From assembly GCF_040412425.1 (NCBI RefSeq), contig NC_089766.1, forward strand, positions 48,133,297-48,197,296: a DNA stretch of 64,000 bases. Reading direction: 5' to 3'. Numbering within the stretch: the first letter of the stretch is position 1; each line of letters starts with the position of its first letter. This document shows, piece after piece, positions 1-10,079 of the stretch. A program made the position numbers and the translations under genes. Below the pieces are notes generated by a model. The model was not told where the DNA came from, searched no databases, and was given only the letters and a program-made list of their open reading frames with translations. This stretch comes from Macrobrachium rosenbergii (taxonomy: Eukaryota; Arthropoda; Malacostraca; Decapoda; Palaemonidae).

Positions 1-214
1 TGCGAGTTCAATTTTTGCCGTTTTATGGAAGCTTTGTTTCAAGACCGATCTCTGGTGTGCCTTTCAAGTGTTGCTGTTCATGACCGACTTCTCTTGGCTG
101 TTGGTTGTGAAGAATTTTAGCTAGGCTGTGCTGGCTGTCTGAAATTGGTACCATGGGCGAGTTGGTGGGATAAACCAACTTAAACAAGGGCGTCCCCCTT
201 TCAGAAATAAGTTT

Positions 215-291
215 GTTAGGGCATCTGTAGTCACGAAGTTCTCTGTAAATTTCTTATTTACAGAAAACTTAGTGACTACAGATGCCCTAAC
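215..291. repeat. 77-nt near-perfect foldback (hairpin) in PLE copy A
   Basis: Two 36-nt arms (215-250 and 256-291) are inverted complements around a 5-nt loop. The left arm begins GTTAGGGCATCTGTAGTCAC. In this copy there are two mismatches (one a possible wobble pair) in the 36-bp stem. The same foldback is at 11937-12013. The whole hairpin can be read through in the PLE N-terminal frame without a stop, so it may be coding, structural, or both. Confidence 0.9.
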
Positions 292-327
292 AAGTAAACT
301 AGACAGAAAAAAAACTTACTGATAGCA

Positions 328-636
328 GTGACTGGACTTAGTGCACGTAATGAATGTGTTATCAATATATCCAGTAAACAAGTAAGCGAAAATGTTGCGA
401 GTGCACTCGGATATGGTTCATCTTTCTTTTCATCGAACAGACCCTCTGTTTCAAAGGTTGCGTCGTCCCTATGTATATTTGAAAAATATTGTGATCTTCA
501 AGATCATGGTGACATAATTAAAGGTATTGTTTATGAAGCTGCCAATGTTAGGCACGAAAGTAACTTCCTTGCTCACTTTAAGAAACATTTTATCGATCTT
601 AAAGACAATACAATCCACAAAAGCCTAGTTGAATAG
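328..636 (+). pseudogene. PLE copy A, N-terminal part of RT protein
   Basis: A 102-residue open segment encodes the region before the reverse transcriptase fingers of a Penelope-like polyprotein. It includes INISSKQVSENVASALGYG and a segment ending EKYCDL, whose spacing resembles the conserved PLE N-terminal stretch where a short helix precedes the RT. The equivalent in copy B (to 12362) differs at a few residues and by a 3-base insertion (CDLQ versus CDLPQ). The frame is open upstream of the first ATG through the foldback, so the true start is not resolved. The next coding segment overlaps in another frame, which shows a frameshift near 630. Confidence 0.65.
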
Positions 637-952
637 TTTTATCATTTTAAATAAAACTAACTACATATCACGTACGCAAGCCCCACTGGATTATGATAAG
701 ACTTACAAAATACTAACAAAAATTCACCTTGATCCAGTCTTAAGAAATTTCAATAACACAATGAAAAAAACCCTTAAAGATAAAAAAGAACTAATAGGTC
801 AGTGGTCTGTAAAATTTCCCGTTACCTTACTTGTACGGATTAGTAAATATGCACAAGAAAATAATCCTATGCGGTCTATTATCAGTACTGTTGGCCCAAT
901 ATCATGCAAAATTTCGAAATATATTACCAAGCTTTTATGCCCATTACTTAGA
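629..952 (+). pseudogene. PLE copy A, RT fingers/palm fragment, interrupted by SINE
   Basis: The frame carries a residue pattern typical of the RT entry region: KFPVTLLVRI, then SIISTVGP and KYITKLLCPLL. In intact PLEs this block is followed directly by a GT.S.SHI motif. Here the reading is cut after LLCPLL by the SINE at 953-1231 and resumes at about 1241 as GTISDSHIYNTLDLSD once the target-site duplication is removed. This shows that the interruption is a clean insertion into an older coding region. Confidence 0.75.
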
Positions 953-1231
953 AAAGTTAAATATATCTTAGTTCAACCAGACCACTGAGCTGATCAACAG
1001 CTCTCCTAGGGCTGGCCCGAAGGATTAGAGTTATTTTACGTGGCTAAGAACCAATTGGTTACCTAGCAAGGGACCTACAGCTTATTGTGGAATCCGAACC
1101 ACATTATAGCGAGGGAGTTTCTATCACCAGAAATAAATTCCTCTTATTCTTCACTGGCCGGTCGGAGATTCGAACTCGCAGCCAGCAGAGTGCTAGCTGA
1201 GAACAGAACCCACTCGCCCAACAAAGAACTT
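953..1231 (-). mobile_element. tRNA-derived SINE inserted in PLE copy A, with 13-bp target duplication
   Basis: Read on the minus strand, the unit starts with a tRNA-like head. There is a box A-like TGGGCGAGTGGGT (complement of 1208-1220) and a box B-like GAGTTCGAATCTC (complement of 1166-1178). A non-tRNA body and an AT-rich tail follow at the low-coordinate end. It is flanked by the duplication CCCATTACTT(A/G)GA at 940-952 and 1232-1244. The same family recurs at 12685-12962 and, split in two, at about 41846-41939 and 50740-50797. A functional tRNA gene is unlikely, because the arms do not fold into a complete cloverleaf by eye. Confidence 0.85.
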
Positions 1232-1279
1232 CCCATTACTTGGAACTATCTCCGATTCTCACATATATAATACCCTAGA

Positions 1280-1790
1280 TTTAAGTGATAAATTAAACAA
1301 TATCACTTTTTGCACCCACAGAGATTCATTGAGTTTTGAGGTTTGTTCTCTCTTTACTAAAGTCCCTATAGATTCTATTTTAGAGTATCTTAGTAATGAA
1401 CTAATCCATCATCAATTACCTCTACCTGTAAATTATTATTTCACTCACTAGGTTGTACATTTATGTTTGTAAGTTTATATTCAATGGTGAATTTTACCAA
1501 CAAATATTTGGTCCAGCAGTGGGCAACACTTTATCCCAACTCCTCTCAAACTTGTATATGGAATTCTTTGAAAAGCGTTTAGCTAATATCATTTATACTC
1601 CTTTTAAAAAAGTGGTATAGATGTGTTGACCATATTTTAGCTGTTTTGCCTGCTAAGTATTGATGTAAATGATTTACTCTCTAATTTGAATAATCAGGTA
1701 CCATCCATTAAGTTTACTTTAGAATCACAAAAAGACAACTGCCTTCCTTTCTTATGATGTTTTAATACATAGAGAACCATTTCACAATGC
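1280..1790 (+). pseudogene. PLE copy A, RT palm and thumb fragment
   Basis: The translated segment contains SFEVCSLFTKVPID (RT motif A neighbourhood). Further on, in shifted frames, is the region that in copy B reads GPAVGNTLSQLLSNLYMEFF, followed by the catalytic box and the thumb up to the YRKPT motif. Several single-base indels and stops break the frame near 1450, 1580 and 1650. In copy B the catalytic tetrad reads CVDH instead of the YxDD expected for PLE reverse transcriptases. The segment ends at the DIRS insertion. Confidence 0.7.
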
Positions 1791-1875
1791 AAACTCAGTA
1801 TTTATAGGAAACCAACCAACAACTTAACTATGTCCATTTTTATTCAGGCCATTTTAATATCAAAATATCCATTTC

Positions 1876-2172
1876 TGAGTCCAGTCCCGTGTCAGCCGGT
1901 GAAATTCCATTACAGCACGAATTTCTAGGTATAACATTGCTAGATATACCAGAGAAAAAGAGCTTTCAGGAAAGCTGGGGTTACTTACCCCAGTCAGCGC
2001 CTTCTAGGAAGACGTCGGTATAAAGAAGGGTGAGTGAAATACCACTACCACGGAAACCTACTCGAAAGATCTCTCCCTATCAAAATCCCCGGAACAGAGC
2101 GGTGAGCCGTTACAGCCCCTACACTCAACACCCGCCAGGACGGCGACACCAGCGCCACCTACCTCATTCCAT
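1876..2172 (+). repeat. DIRS copy A left inverted terminal repeat
   Basis: It begins CTGAGTCCAGTCCCGTGTCA and ends near the CATTCCAT at 2165-2172. It is the reverse complement of 9750-10043 over about 295 bases, with few differences. The same repeat opens copy B (16908) and copy C (44136). Confidence 0.92.
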
Positions 2173-3949
2173 TTTCTAGCACGTGACTGCACCGTTTCTT
2201 TTGTGTGCTCGTCTCTCTTTTATTTGGATTTTCTCGCATCTACGATGGCATCGAGCAGCTTTACCATCTCTAAGTTAAGTACCATCTTCTTGTGGGGTTT
2301 TGTTCTATTTTTTGGCTGTTACGGTCTCGTATTTTCATAAATATTGAGATCTTATTATGGCACACGGCGTCCCCGCCAGCCATGTCGACCGCGAGGCGAC
2401 TCCTTCAGTTCTTTTCAGTTGGAGTTGTCTCCTCGTCGTTATAGATAGATTTTGACCCCTTGGTTCCCTTCCTGGTGGTTCCTTGCGGTGGCTCCCCCCC
2501 TTTTTTGTTTACGAATTACATTTCATTGGCCTATCGGCCTTTGTTAGGGTGATGCCCCGTCCAGGTACCCCCCCAGGTTGGGTTCCTGTGTATTTTTGGT
2601 CTCAAGTAGGCTAATTATTTTATGCTTGGAGATGGTGCTCTCTTTTTATTTTATTTTATTTATTTTATTTAATTTATTTTTGTGGTTTACCTCTGTGTGG
2701 TGGCGGCAGCCTCAGATCTAACCGCTTCCCCGAGGTAGGCTACGCTCCCTATTGAGCACATTTTGGTTCCATTCTTTATGTGTGATGGTTATTTTGTGGA
2801 GTAGGCTTGTTTGCTTCCATCCCCTTGCCCTGGGTGTGGAGATCAGGTTGAAGGAGTTTTGGTTGCTGTTTCCTCCGGGGTCGTTTTTCGGTGGGCAGAG
2901 TGAGCCCCTTAGTTCTCTTCCTCCATTTGGGGGGAATCGAGTTCTTTGGATGTGTTTCCTCTAGGCTAGTCGCCTCCTTGCCCGCCCTTCTCGATCCCGG
3001 TTGGTTCTCGGCACAAAATTTCTCTCCCTGTTGCTTCCCCCTCCCTTCTGCACTCCTCCCTTTTTCCTAGCCTATACTAGGTTAGGTCCATATTAGGCTT
3101 CGCCTAGGTAGGAGTCGGGCTTCGGGTTGCGTAGCTTCCAGTAGTAGACTACCCTCCCAAGTTTCATTTTTCTTGGAGGTATGGATGCAGTTGAGCGGGT
3201 GATATGTTTCTCCCTGTCTCCTGTTCCCTTCCTGGTAGCCTACTCCCCTCCCCCCCCCCTCCAGCCTTGCTCTACTCGCGCGGGTGACGCTAGATGGCGT
3301 TTTCTCCGAGTTCAGGGACTCCTCCTGTTGGTAGAGGGATTCGCTCCCTCCCATATCGTCCCTAGCATCGCTGTGTTGGGGTTGGTGGTTCGTTTACTCG
3401 AACGTGTTCGAGTCACTATCCATACCTCTCGTCTCCCCGTCGGGTTACGTAGATACGGTAAAATATAATTGCTCCGGCTTATGTTATGAACATACGAGCA
3501 TTTTGCCCGTCTTGTTTCTCCGGCGGGGAAGTAAGGGCGGAAGGATATTCATTATATAAGGGGAGCGGATCCCTCCGGTCTCCGGAGTATTTACCGTCAC
3601 TTGTTATTGTTATTATTTTTGTCTGTTATTTAGATAAGTCTGTTTATCTACAGGAGTACTCTCCTTTATATTATATATACGTGAGTCCGGTCCTACACCC
3701 GGGGGCTCCGCCGTTATTTTTACTGGCAGCCCTTATGGTTAGTTCCTGGTTTCTCTTTCCTTCATTCCCCAGAGTACTCCGGGGTCTGAAAGCTTTTACC
3801 TTCCACTCTGTGTAATTTAGAGCTTATTGGCCCAGTTTATGATAAGGGAGTTCTTCTCCGCCGGAGTATTCCGGTTGTAGTTGAGTTTCCCGGCCTTGCC
3901 GGCTTTAGATTGCTTAGGGTGGGAGGTTCATGTACTTTTCTACTTACAG
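2173..3949 (+). other. DIRS 5' non-coding/leader region
   Basis: About 1.8 kb of pyrimidine-rich sequence with no convincing long ORF, conserved in order in copies B (17208-18935) and C (44441-46344). At 2245 a short open segment starts with a good ATG context and encodes MASSSFTISKLSTI. The three copies keep this peptide almost unchanged (MSSSSFTISKLSTI in copy C at 44514) while varying at the DNA level, so it may be the first coding exon of gag. A GTTAAGT donor-like site lies at its end, but I could not match its phase to the next exon. The open stretches at 2752, 3181 and 3486 are not maintained between copies. Confidence 0.5.
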
Positions 3950-4118
3950 ACTGTTCGCTGTGAGGAGCCGGGGTGTACCGCCTCCCTTCAACAACCCTAC
4001 GGTCACGTAGTATGCCGGACCCACGCTGGTTGTGCGGTCCGACTTTGACGACCTGGTTCTTTGGCACCCGATGGTTGTGAGGTTTGCCGCTCTCTGCACA
4101 ACCGTCCAGGATGAGTCG
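3950..4118 (+). pseudogene. DIRS gag exon 1 (Cys/His-rich), copy A
   Basis: A segment bounded by an acceptor-like TTCTACTTACAG just upstream and a donor GTAAGT at 4119. In the intact version (copy C, 46345-46515) it is exactly 57 codons in one frame and contains C-x4-C, H-x3-C-x-T-H-x2-C and a later C-x2-C, a possible zinc-binding fold. Copy A has one extra T at about 4045 that shifts the frame and has changed the last Cys region. The flanking splice-like signals are present in all three DIRS copies. Confidence 0.55.
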
Positions 4119-4222
4119 GTAAGTGACAGTCTTTTCTTCCGCTTTATGCTCCTCATATTGTATATTGTTTGAGGTTCCCGGACTGGTTTTTCGTTCTTAG
4201 CTAATTGTTGGTTTTCTTACAG

Positions 4223-5958
4223 GCGGACGAAGCTTCCAAGAAGTCTGCCTTGAATCCCTCCGGGCCTGGGTGGCTGGGTTTGGCAGGAATGTTCCGTCAG
4301 GGAAGCCCACGTCCTCGACGCCAGGTTGAGGGACTTGCTCACCCCGGCGCACGGGTGGCGGCGCAGTGCCTGAAGATCTTGCCACCCCTATCATCCAGCA
4401 AATCCGGGATGCGACCCAGCCACCCCAAGTGGATATCCTCTACGCTGAGGTCTCGGAGGATGTAGCCGCCTTGGATCTTAACCTGGAACCGATGAACACA
4501 GAGCAGGACCAGGTGGTAAGTGGTGAGGTAAGTGAGGTTGTTGGGGCGGGCCCCCCTCTGTTTGACTCCCCTGCTTCATCCGTCTCTTCTTTTGCAGGTT
4601 TCGTGAAGTCTTCCTCCTTGGGTGATAGAGCTCCGTCTGCTATCCCCAAGTTGAAGTTGAAGACTTCATGGAAGGCGAAGGGCTACAAGTCCTCGACTTC
4701 CAAGAAGGCATCGCCCTTCCCCCCGTCGAAGGCTAAGGTTTCAGGACCTGTAGCCTCCGGGAGCAAGTCTGGTTCCTCCGGCAAAGGCGCGAGTAAGAGG
4801 GCTGCAAAACCAAGCCCTCCTCGCCAACCTGCTTTCGACGCAGAGGCCTTTGCAAATCAACTTTATAAGAAGTTTACAGAGGACCTAGATACGAGATTTA
4901 ATAAAATCTCTGAGAAGTTGGCCAGTCATGATAACATACTGGCGGGAATGGCTCACCCACCCCCAGCCGAACCACAGTATGTTATCCCCGACACTGCGGA
5001 CCTCCCGCCGTTCGATGTCGGTAACCCTTGGCGCTTCGCACTCCGGGCCATCCAACATGATGGCAAGCTGACAGTTGAAGGTCTTGGCACGAGACGGTTG
5101 GAGGAATTGGAGTTCTTCCCCCCCGATCTCCTGCCCCCTTACCCAGGCTTCGTGAGGCTTACAGAGGAAGCTTGGATTCGGTCAGATAAGGTTCCTAGGG
5201 AGACTGTCATCGTCCCTAGGGACCAAGCTCAGTCGGCTCTTCTGCGCACTCTGACGGAGTGGCAGGCAGATAATACGAAGTTGACTCCTTTCAAGGGCAA
5301 CTTTACAATGTTCGCCCTGGGAGACAACCTACCCACCCCCTTGCTTGACAAAGTCGCTCTGGCTACGGCCCGAGCGTGCTTCGATGGTAATCCGTTACCA
5401 CAGTTAAGAGAAACAGACCCTACTTCCTGGTATTCCCAGGAAGTAATGAGTTCTGGTGGACGCCCCGTCCACTTTCACTATCGGGAAGCTGGACCCCTTC
5501 TGCGCTTCCACGCAATTCAGTGAGCAGCTCCCCAAGCTGCCGGAATCTTTATTGAAGGCGGAGTTTGATGCCGGATTAAGTTAGCCCGGTCCTTGAACTC
5601 CGTCTGCCTTACAGAAGCTACTGCCGTCTCCTGCTCGGACGAGCCATTCTTTCAAGTTTTGGCTAAGTCCTTGCTAGCTGGCTTCCAGTCTGACTTGTTC
5701 GAGTTTATCATGGCCAGACTGGAATGCAGGAAGTTCATCTTCGCCGATGCTACTATCCGCCACGAGCCTAACAAGCTCGTTAAAAGCTCGATCTGGGACC
5801 TAACCTCTTCCCTGAAGAGGAGGTCACAAACGTTATGGCCGAGGCTACACGGGCCAATCAGAGTCTGCGCTCTCGCTGGGGCATTTCTGCCTATAAGCGC
5901 AAGACCCCAGAATCGGCCGGCCCCAAACGAGAGGAGGCAAACGCTTCAGGAGGCATAA
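4223..5958 (+). pseudogene. DIRS gag-like protein, main exon(s), copy A
   Basis: The segment starts after the acceptor TTTTCTTACAG (4222). An open frame of 385 codons runs from 4366 to 5523 and resumes in another frame at 5593-5958 after one or two indels. It is Ser/Lys/Pro-rich at first (residues 60-140), then has a coiled-coil-like stretch (KKFTEDLDTRFNKISEKLAS). A conserved block follows with DTADLPPFDVGNPWR and LEELEFFPP, then a C-terminal block with PFFQVLAKSLLAGF. There is no CCHC knuckle. The layout fits the nucleocapsid-like ORF1 of DIRS1-type elements. A further potential intron (donor 4516 or 4528, acceptor 4597) lies inside the open frame and reads through, so its use is uncertain. 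Confidence 0.7.
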
Positions 5959-6045
5959 GAGGCCCCACCATCAGGCGGTAGTCCAAGCCGCCCCGGTCTC
6001 GGCAGTGGCACAGCCTTCTACCTCCAAGGCTCACCCCAACAGTAT

Positions 6046-7860
6046 GTGCTAGTCCAACCAGCTGCACCCTCTTATGTGGCTTCACCAGCGTACAACCCCA
6101 CATATGAGGGCCGTGGATACTTTCACGGCCTTAATAGGGTTGCAAGGGGAGGAAGAGGCAAAGTCCCCATCAGAGGGAAGCCCAACACCACCCCAAGGGG
6201 AAGACCTGGACGTGGTAGGGGAATAAACCCGCTCCCTCCCACTGAGAGAACACAGGTAGGCGGTCGCCTGTATTGGTTCAGGGACCAATGGACCTTCAGC
6301 CCTTGGGCACACAGCATTGTGTCCAAAGGACTAGGATGGAGCTGGATCAAGAACCCTCCTCCTCTAACCAGATTTTACCAGCCACCCACATCAATCCTAC
6401 AGGATTACGTGACAGAATTGCTCAACAAACAAGCAATAAAGAAAGTAAGGCACCTAAAGTTTCAAGGCAGGTTATTCACTGTTCCCAAAAAAGACTCCGA
6501 TCAGCAAAGAGTGATCCTGGATCTGTCGCGTCTAAATCTCTACATAAAATGCGACAAATTTCGTGATGCTTACGGTAGCTCAAGCACGGACTCTACTTCG
6601 CGTGGAGCCGTCACCACCTCTATCGATCTTTCAGACGCTTATTATCACGTCCGATTGCGCGGAACTTCTCTCAGTTCCTCGGTTTCAGACTCTGGAATCA
6701 AGCCTACTCCTTCAGGGTCATGCCCTTTGGTCTGAACATTGCGCCCAGGGTATTCACCAAGCTGGCGGACACGGTAGTGCAACAACTCGGTCTCGAGGGA
6801 TATCCCTAGCAGCGCACTCCAGACGATTGGATAATTTGGGCACCAACAGTTCCGGAGTGTCAGAAGGCTACGTCCATAGTCATCAATTTCCTGGAGTCGC
6901 TAGGTTTTCAACTGAACAGAGAGAAGTCCCGCCTGACTCGGAGTCCCGGTTTCAGTGGCTGGGTCTCCAGTGGGATCTGTCCTCTCACACGTTATCTCTC
7001 CCGCCTCCCAAGAGGAAAGAGATAGCATCTCTCACCAGGAGATTCCTCAAAAATCCATCGGCATCCCGCCGATCCCAAGAAAGAGTCCTTGGGTCTCTTC
7101 AGTTTGCCTCAGTGACAGACCTGCTCTTAAAAGCGAAATTAAAAGACATAAACAGAGTGTGGCGGAGTCGAGCCAATGTCAAGCTCAGAGACAAGGTCTC
7201 CTCTATTCCTCGAATCTTAAAGACAAGACTGCGGCCTTGGACCTCAGTCAGAGGCCTGTCCAAAACAGTTCCGCTTCAATTTCCCCCTCCGGCACTAGTT
7301 GTTCACACAGACGCTTCCCTAAGCGGCTGGGGGGGATATTCACCAAAACAGAAAGTACAAGGAACGTGGTCCACAATGTTTCAGCAGTTCCATATAAATA
7401 CCCTGGAAGCTATGGCGGTCTTTCTAACTCTGAAGAAAATCCGCCCCCCAACCGGATTCATATCAGGCTGGTGTTGGACAGCGCAGTGGTAGTTCATTGC
7501 ATCAACAGGGGCGGCTCCAAATCAGGTCGAGTAAACCAAGTAATGGTTGCTATCTTCTCCCTGGCGAACAAGCACGGCTGGCTCCTGTCAGCCACCCACC
7601 TAGCGGGGTACGGAACGTGGTGGCGGATTCCCTGTCCAGGGCTACTCCGTTGGAGACGGAGTGGTCCCTGGACGTGGGAATCTTTCAAATGGATTTGCCG
7701 CCAGGTTCCGGGCCTCCAAGTGGATCTGTTCGCAACGGAGAGCAACTTCAAGCTCCCCTGTTACGTGGCCCCAACCTGGACCCTCAGGCGTTACGCCACA
7801 GACGCAATGACAGTAGATTGGAACAATTGGGAGAAGATTTATCTGTTCCTCCAATAAATT
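6046..7860 (+). pseudogene. DIRS reverse transcriptase-RNase H, copy A
   Basis: The RT fingers contain LFTVPKKDSDQQRVILDLS (about 6470-6530). Palm motif A is TTSIDLSDAYYHV (about 6616-6654), followed by MPFGL near 6720 and the catalytic Asp pair in DDWIIW at 6820. The two residues before the Asp pair read TP rather than the usual Tyr/Phe-x. RNase H follows with VHTDASLSGWGGY (7300), the Glu in INTLEAMAVF, and HLAG...AD-LSR near 7600. Then comes the DIRS-typical tail VDLFATES and DWNNWEKIY. The coding frame changes at least at 6560, 6600-6735 and about 7490, so the protein cannot be made in one piece. No methyltransferase domain is seen after RNase H. Confidence 0.88.
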
Positions 7861-7899
7861 TACTGCTGAAAGTATTACACAAACTCAGGACATTCAAAG

Positions 7900-8995
7900 G
7901 TCAACCAGCCCTAGTAGCCCCTATTGGCCGAAGAGCAATTGGTTCCTCTTTTTCAGGAACTGGGATTACGGAGCCTTCGGATTCCCAAGCCCATTCTGAC
8001 CCAGACAGTACAAACCAAGACTGTGTCAGCTTCAAGAATTCAGAATGCCCTAGTTTTATGGACTTTATAAAATTCGCAGCCCAAAAAGGAGCGAACATTG
8101 ACCCTGTCAAAACACTGTTTTTAGAATCAGATAAAAGAGATTCTACTCTTAGACAGGATGACTCAGCAGTCAAAAAATTAGCCTCCTTCCTGAAAGCATC
8201 TGAAGCCAAAATCATGACGACTAATTTAGGAGTTTCCTTCTTTAGATCACTGTTTGAGAAAGGCCTTGCTCCGGCCACTATTACCACAGTCAAGTCAGCA
8301 TTGAAGAAAGTATTTCTTTACGGCTTTAAAATCGACCTTACAGATTCCTATTTTCATCTATCCCCAGAGCATGCGCTCGTCTGAGACCAGTATCACGCCC
8401 ACAGTCTGTTACGTGGTTTCTCAATGACGTCCTTAAGTTAGCATCAGAGTTGGATAACTTTCATTGCTCTTATCAGGATCTGTTAAGGAAGACTATTTTT
8501 GATTAGCTTGGCTTCAGGTGCTAGAATCTCAGAGCTGTCGGCTCTCACTAGAGGTGATAATTTTGTGAACTTCCTCCCGTCTGGAGAGGTCCTCCTTTCC
8601 CCTGACCCTAGATTTTTAGCTAAAAACGAAGACCCACAGGACAGGTGGTCTCCTTGGAAGGTGGTGCCCCTTCCTCAAGACCAGTCTTTATGTCCAGTTT
8701 ATACACTTAAATCTTACCTTTTAAGAACTCCACAGAGTAAGTCGGGTCCTCTTTTTATCAGGGAGAAAGGTGGTACTCTTTCACTGAATGCTATAAGACA
8801 ACAAATTCTATATTTCATTAAACAGGCCAACCCAGATTCAGTTCCTAAGGTTCATGATATTCGAGCAGTTGCTACTTCCATTAATTACTTTCATAATATG
8901 GACTTCTCAGAGTTATCTAAATTTACGGGTTGAAATCACCTCTAGTGTTTAAACGCCACTATTTAAAATCGCTCGAAGCCCTGAAATTTTCTACC
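7900..8995 (+). pseudogene. DIRS tyrosine recombinase, copy A
   Basis: The N-terminal DNA-binding part lies in 8040-8384 (GVSFFRSLFEKGLAPATITT). The catalytic domain follows from about 8490 with the first Arg in SLASGARISELSAL (about 8500-8541), the box II His-Ile-Arg in VHDIRAVATS (8850-8879), and the nucleophilic Tyr in RHYLKS (8955-8972). All core residues I can check are present. A one-base deletion at about 8932 turns the Trp codon before the Tyr box into a stop. Other frame breaks occur at about 8380-8490. The enzyme would integrate the circular DNA without target duplication, which agrees with the absence of a visible TSD at the element ends. Confidence 0.85.
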
Positions 8996-9600
8996 ATAGC
9001 TGTGGGAAGTGTCATCTCCCCACCTTAACTAATCCTATCCTTATCCTTTCCTTTCCCCCCGCCCGCCTGCCTCATTTACTTCTCTGCTTATTCTCCTGGT
9101 TGATTATACCTCACTGCCTGGCTCCTCATATTGATGTATCTTGTATCTGTTGATGGAAAAGTGTAATCTGACATGCCATGATTGTTTTTTCTTATGGGGT
9201 ACTGGACGGTTTTATTTGGCTCCACGTACCCCAGATATATGTATATGTTCTGTATATGTTAATTTTCATTGATCTTGTCTCTTACGTGTTTAGCCTAAGT
9301 TTACGTGTATAGTATTAAGGTTGTATTTGCAATTATTTTATGCACATTTCATGTTTCACCTTGCTTTAAGTAATTTTAAGATTTTGGGGCTTCTTCCCCG
9401 TCGTGCCGGGGACCTCCCACGTTTCATAGTATTAAGTTTTTGATGTGCCTTAGATTTAGTATACCTTAGTTTTAGTATTCTTGCTACATGAAAGAGATTA
9501 CTTGATTAAAATTATTTTTGTAAAATTTTGCCTTTTTCTTCAGATTACCCCCCTTTTTTCCTTGTAGTTGCAGCCTTGGCATGATTCTCTATCACTATTT

Positions 9601-9684
9601 CACCGGCTGACACGGGACTGGACTCAGAAAAGGGATTTTGACAAAGGAAAATCTATTTCTGGGAAGGTCCCGTGTCACCCGGTG
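9601..9684. repeat. DIRS internal complementary region (ICR)
   Basis: The first part (CACCGGCTGACACGGGACTG...) is complementary to the left end at 1876. The second part (AAAAGGGATTTTGACAAAGG...) is complementary to the extended right end at 10020-10079. Together they template the junction of the two termini. This is the hallmark of DIRS1-type elements, used to build the circular intermediate. Confidence 0.9.
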
Positions 9685-9749
9685 ACCCTCCCTGGATCAC
9701 CTAGTACTCTCCCCCACTTGCACATGCCAAGTCTGGGGTTAATGCTAGC

Positions 9750-10079
9750 ATGGAATGAGATAGGTGGCGCTGGTGTCGCCGCCCTGGCGGGTGTTGAGTG
9801 TAGGGGCTGTAACGGCTCACCGCTCTGTTCCGGGATTTTGATAGGGAGAGATCTTTCGAGTAGGTTTCCGTGGTAGTGGTATTTCACTCACCCTTCTTTA
9901 TACCGACGTCTTCCTAGAAGACGCTCGACTGGGGTAGTAACCCCAGCTTTCCTGAAAGCTCTTTTTCTCTGGTATATCTAGCAATGTTATACCTAGAAAT
10001 TCGTGCTGTAATGGAATTTCACCGGGTGACACGGGACCTTCCTCAGAAATAGATTTTTCCTTTGTCAAAATCCCTTTTT
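9750..10079 (-). repeat. DIRS copy A right inverted terminal repeat with ~35-base extension
   Basis: The reverse complement matches the left repeat up to CTGAGG at 10043. The extra bases to 10079 (ending CAAAATCCCTTTT) are absent from the left end but are represented in the ICR. Confidence 0.9.

Larger units (their letters stand above)
1..1872 (+). mobile_element. Penelope-like element, copy A (5'-truncated by window, 3'-cut by DIRS)
   Basis: This stretch matches 11727-13610 base for base apart from scattered differences, so it is the first of two copies of one Penelope-like retroelement (PLE). The coding part runs from about 295 to 1790 and is broken into frames. It contains a PLE N-terminal region, the RT segment with IISTVGP and LLCPLL, then after a SINE insertion the segment SFEVCSLFTKVPID, typical of PLE reverse transcriptase. 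No GIY-YIG endonuclease is present. The DIRS element that starts at 1873 cuts the RT thumb region, and the missing 3' part is not found beyond the DIRS at 10080. It is a dead copy with more frameshifts than copy B. Confidence 0.85.
1873..10079 (+). mobile_element. DIRS1-like tyrosine-recombinase retrotransposon, copy A (structurally complete, coding broken)
   Basis: About 8.2 kb with the full DIRS1 anatomy. A left terminal repeat (from 1876) is inverted at the right end (9750-10043), and the right repeat is extended by about 35 bases, as described for DIRS-1. A short internal complementary region (9601-9684) matches the joined outer ends. Coding order is gag, RT-RNase H, tyrosine recombinase. 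The element replaces LTRs and integrase with inverted repeats and a recombinase that integrates a circular intermediate. The left flank is PLE sequence (compare 13600-13612 in copy B). The right flank is unrelated to PLE, so a deletion or rearrangement accompanied or followed insertion. Frameshifts in every ORF make it non-autonomous. Confidence 0.92.

Noticed and set aside
215..291. Hammerhead ribozyme of a PLE pseudo-LTR
   Set aside because: I looked for the CTGANGA and GAAA core on both strands near the foldback and did not find it. The long simple stem does not fit the three-way junction.
953..1231. tRNA gene on the minus strand
   Set aside because: Boxes A and B are present but the full cloverleaf and acceptor stem are not. 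Target duplications and multiple copies show that it is a SINE.
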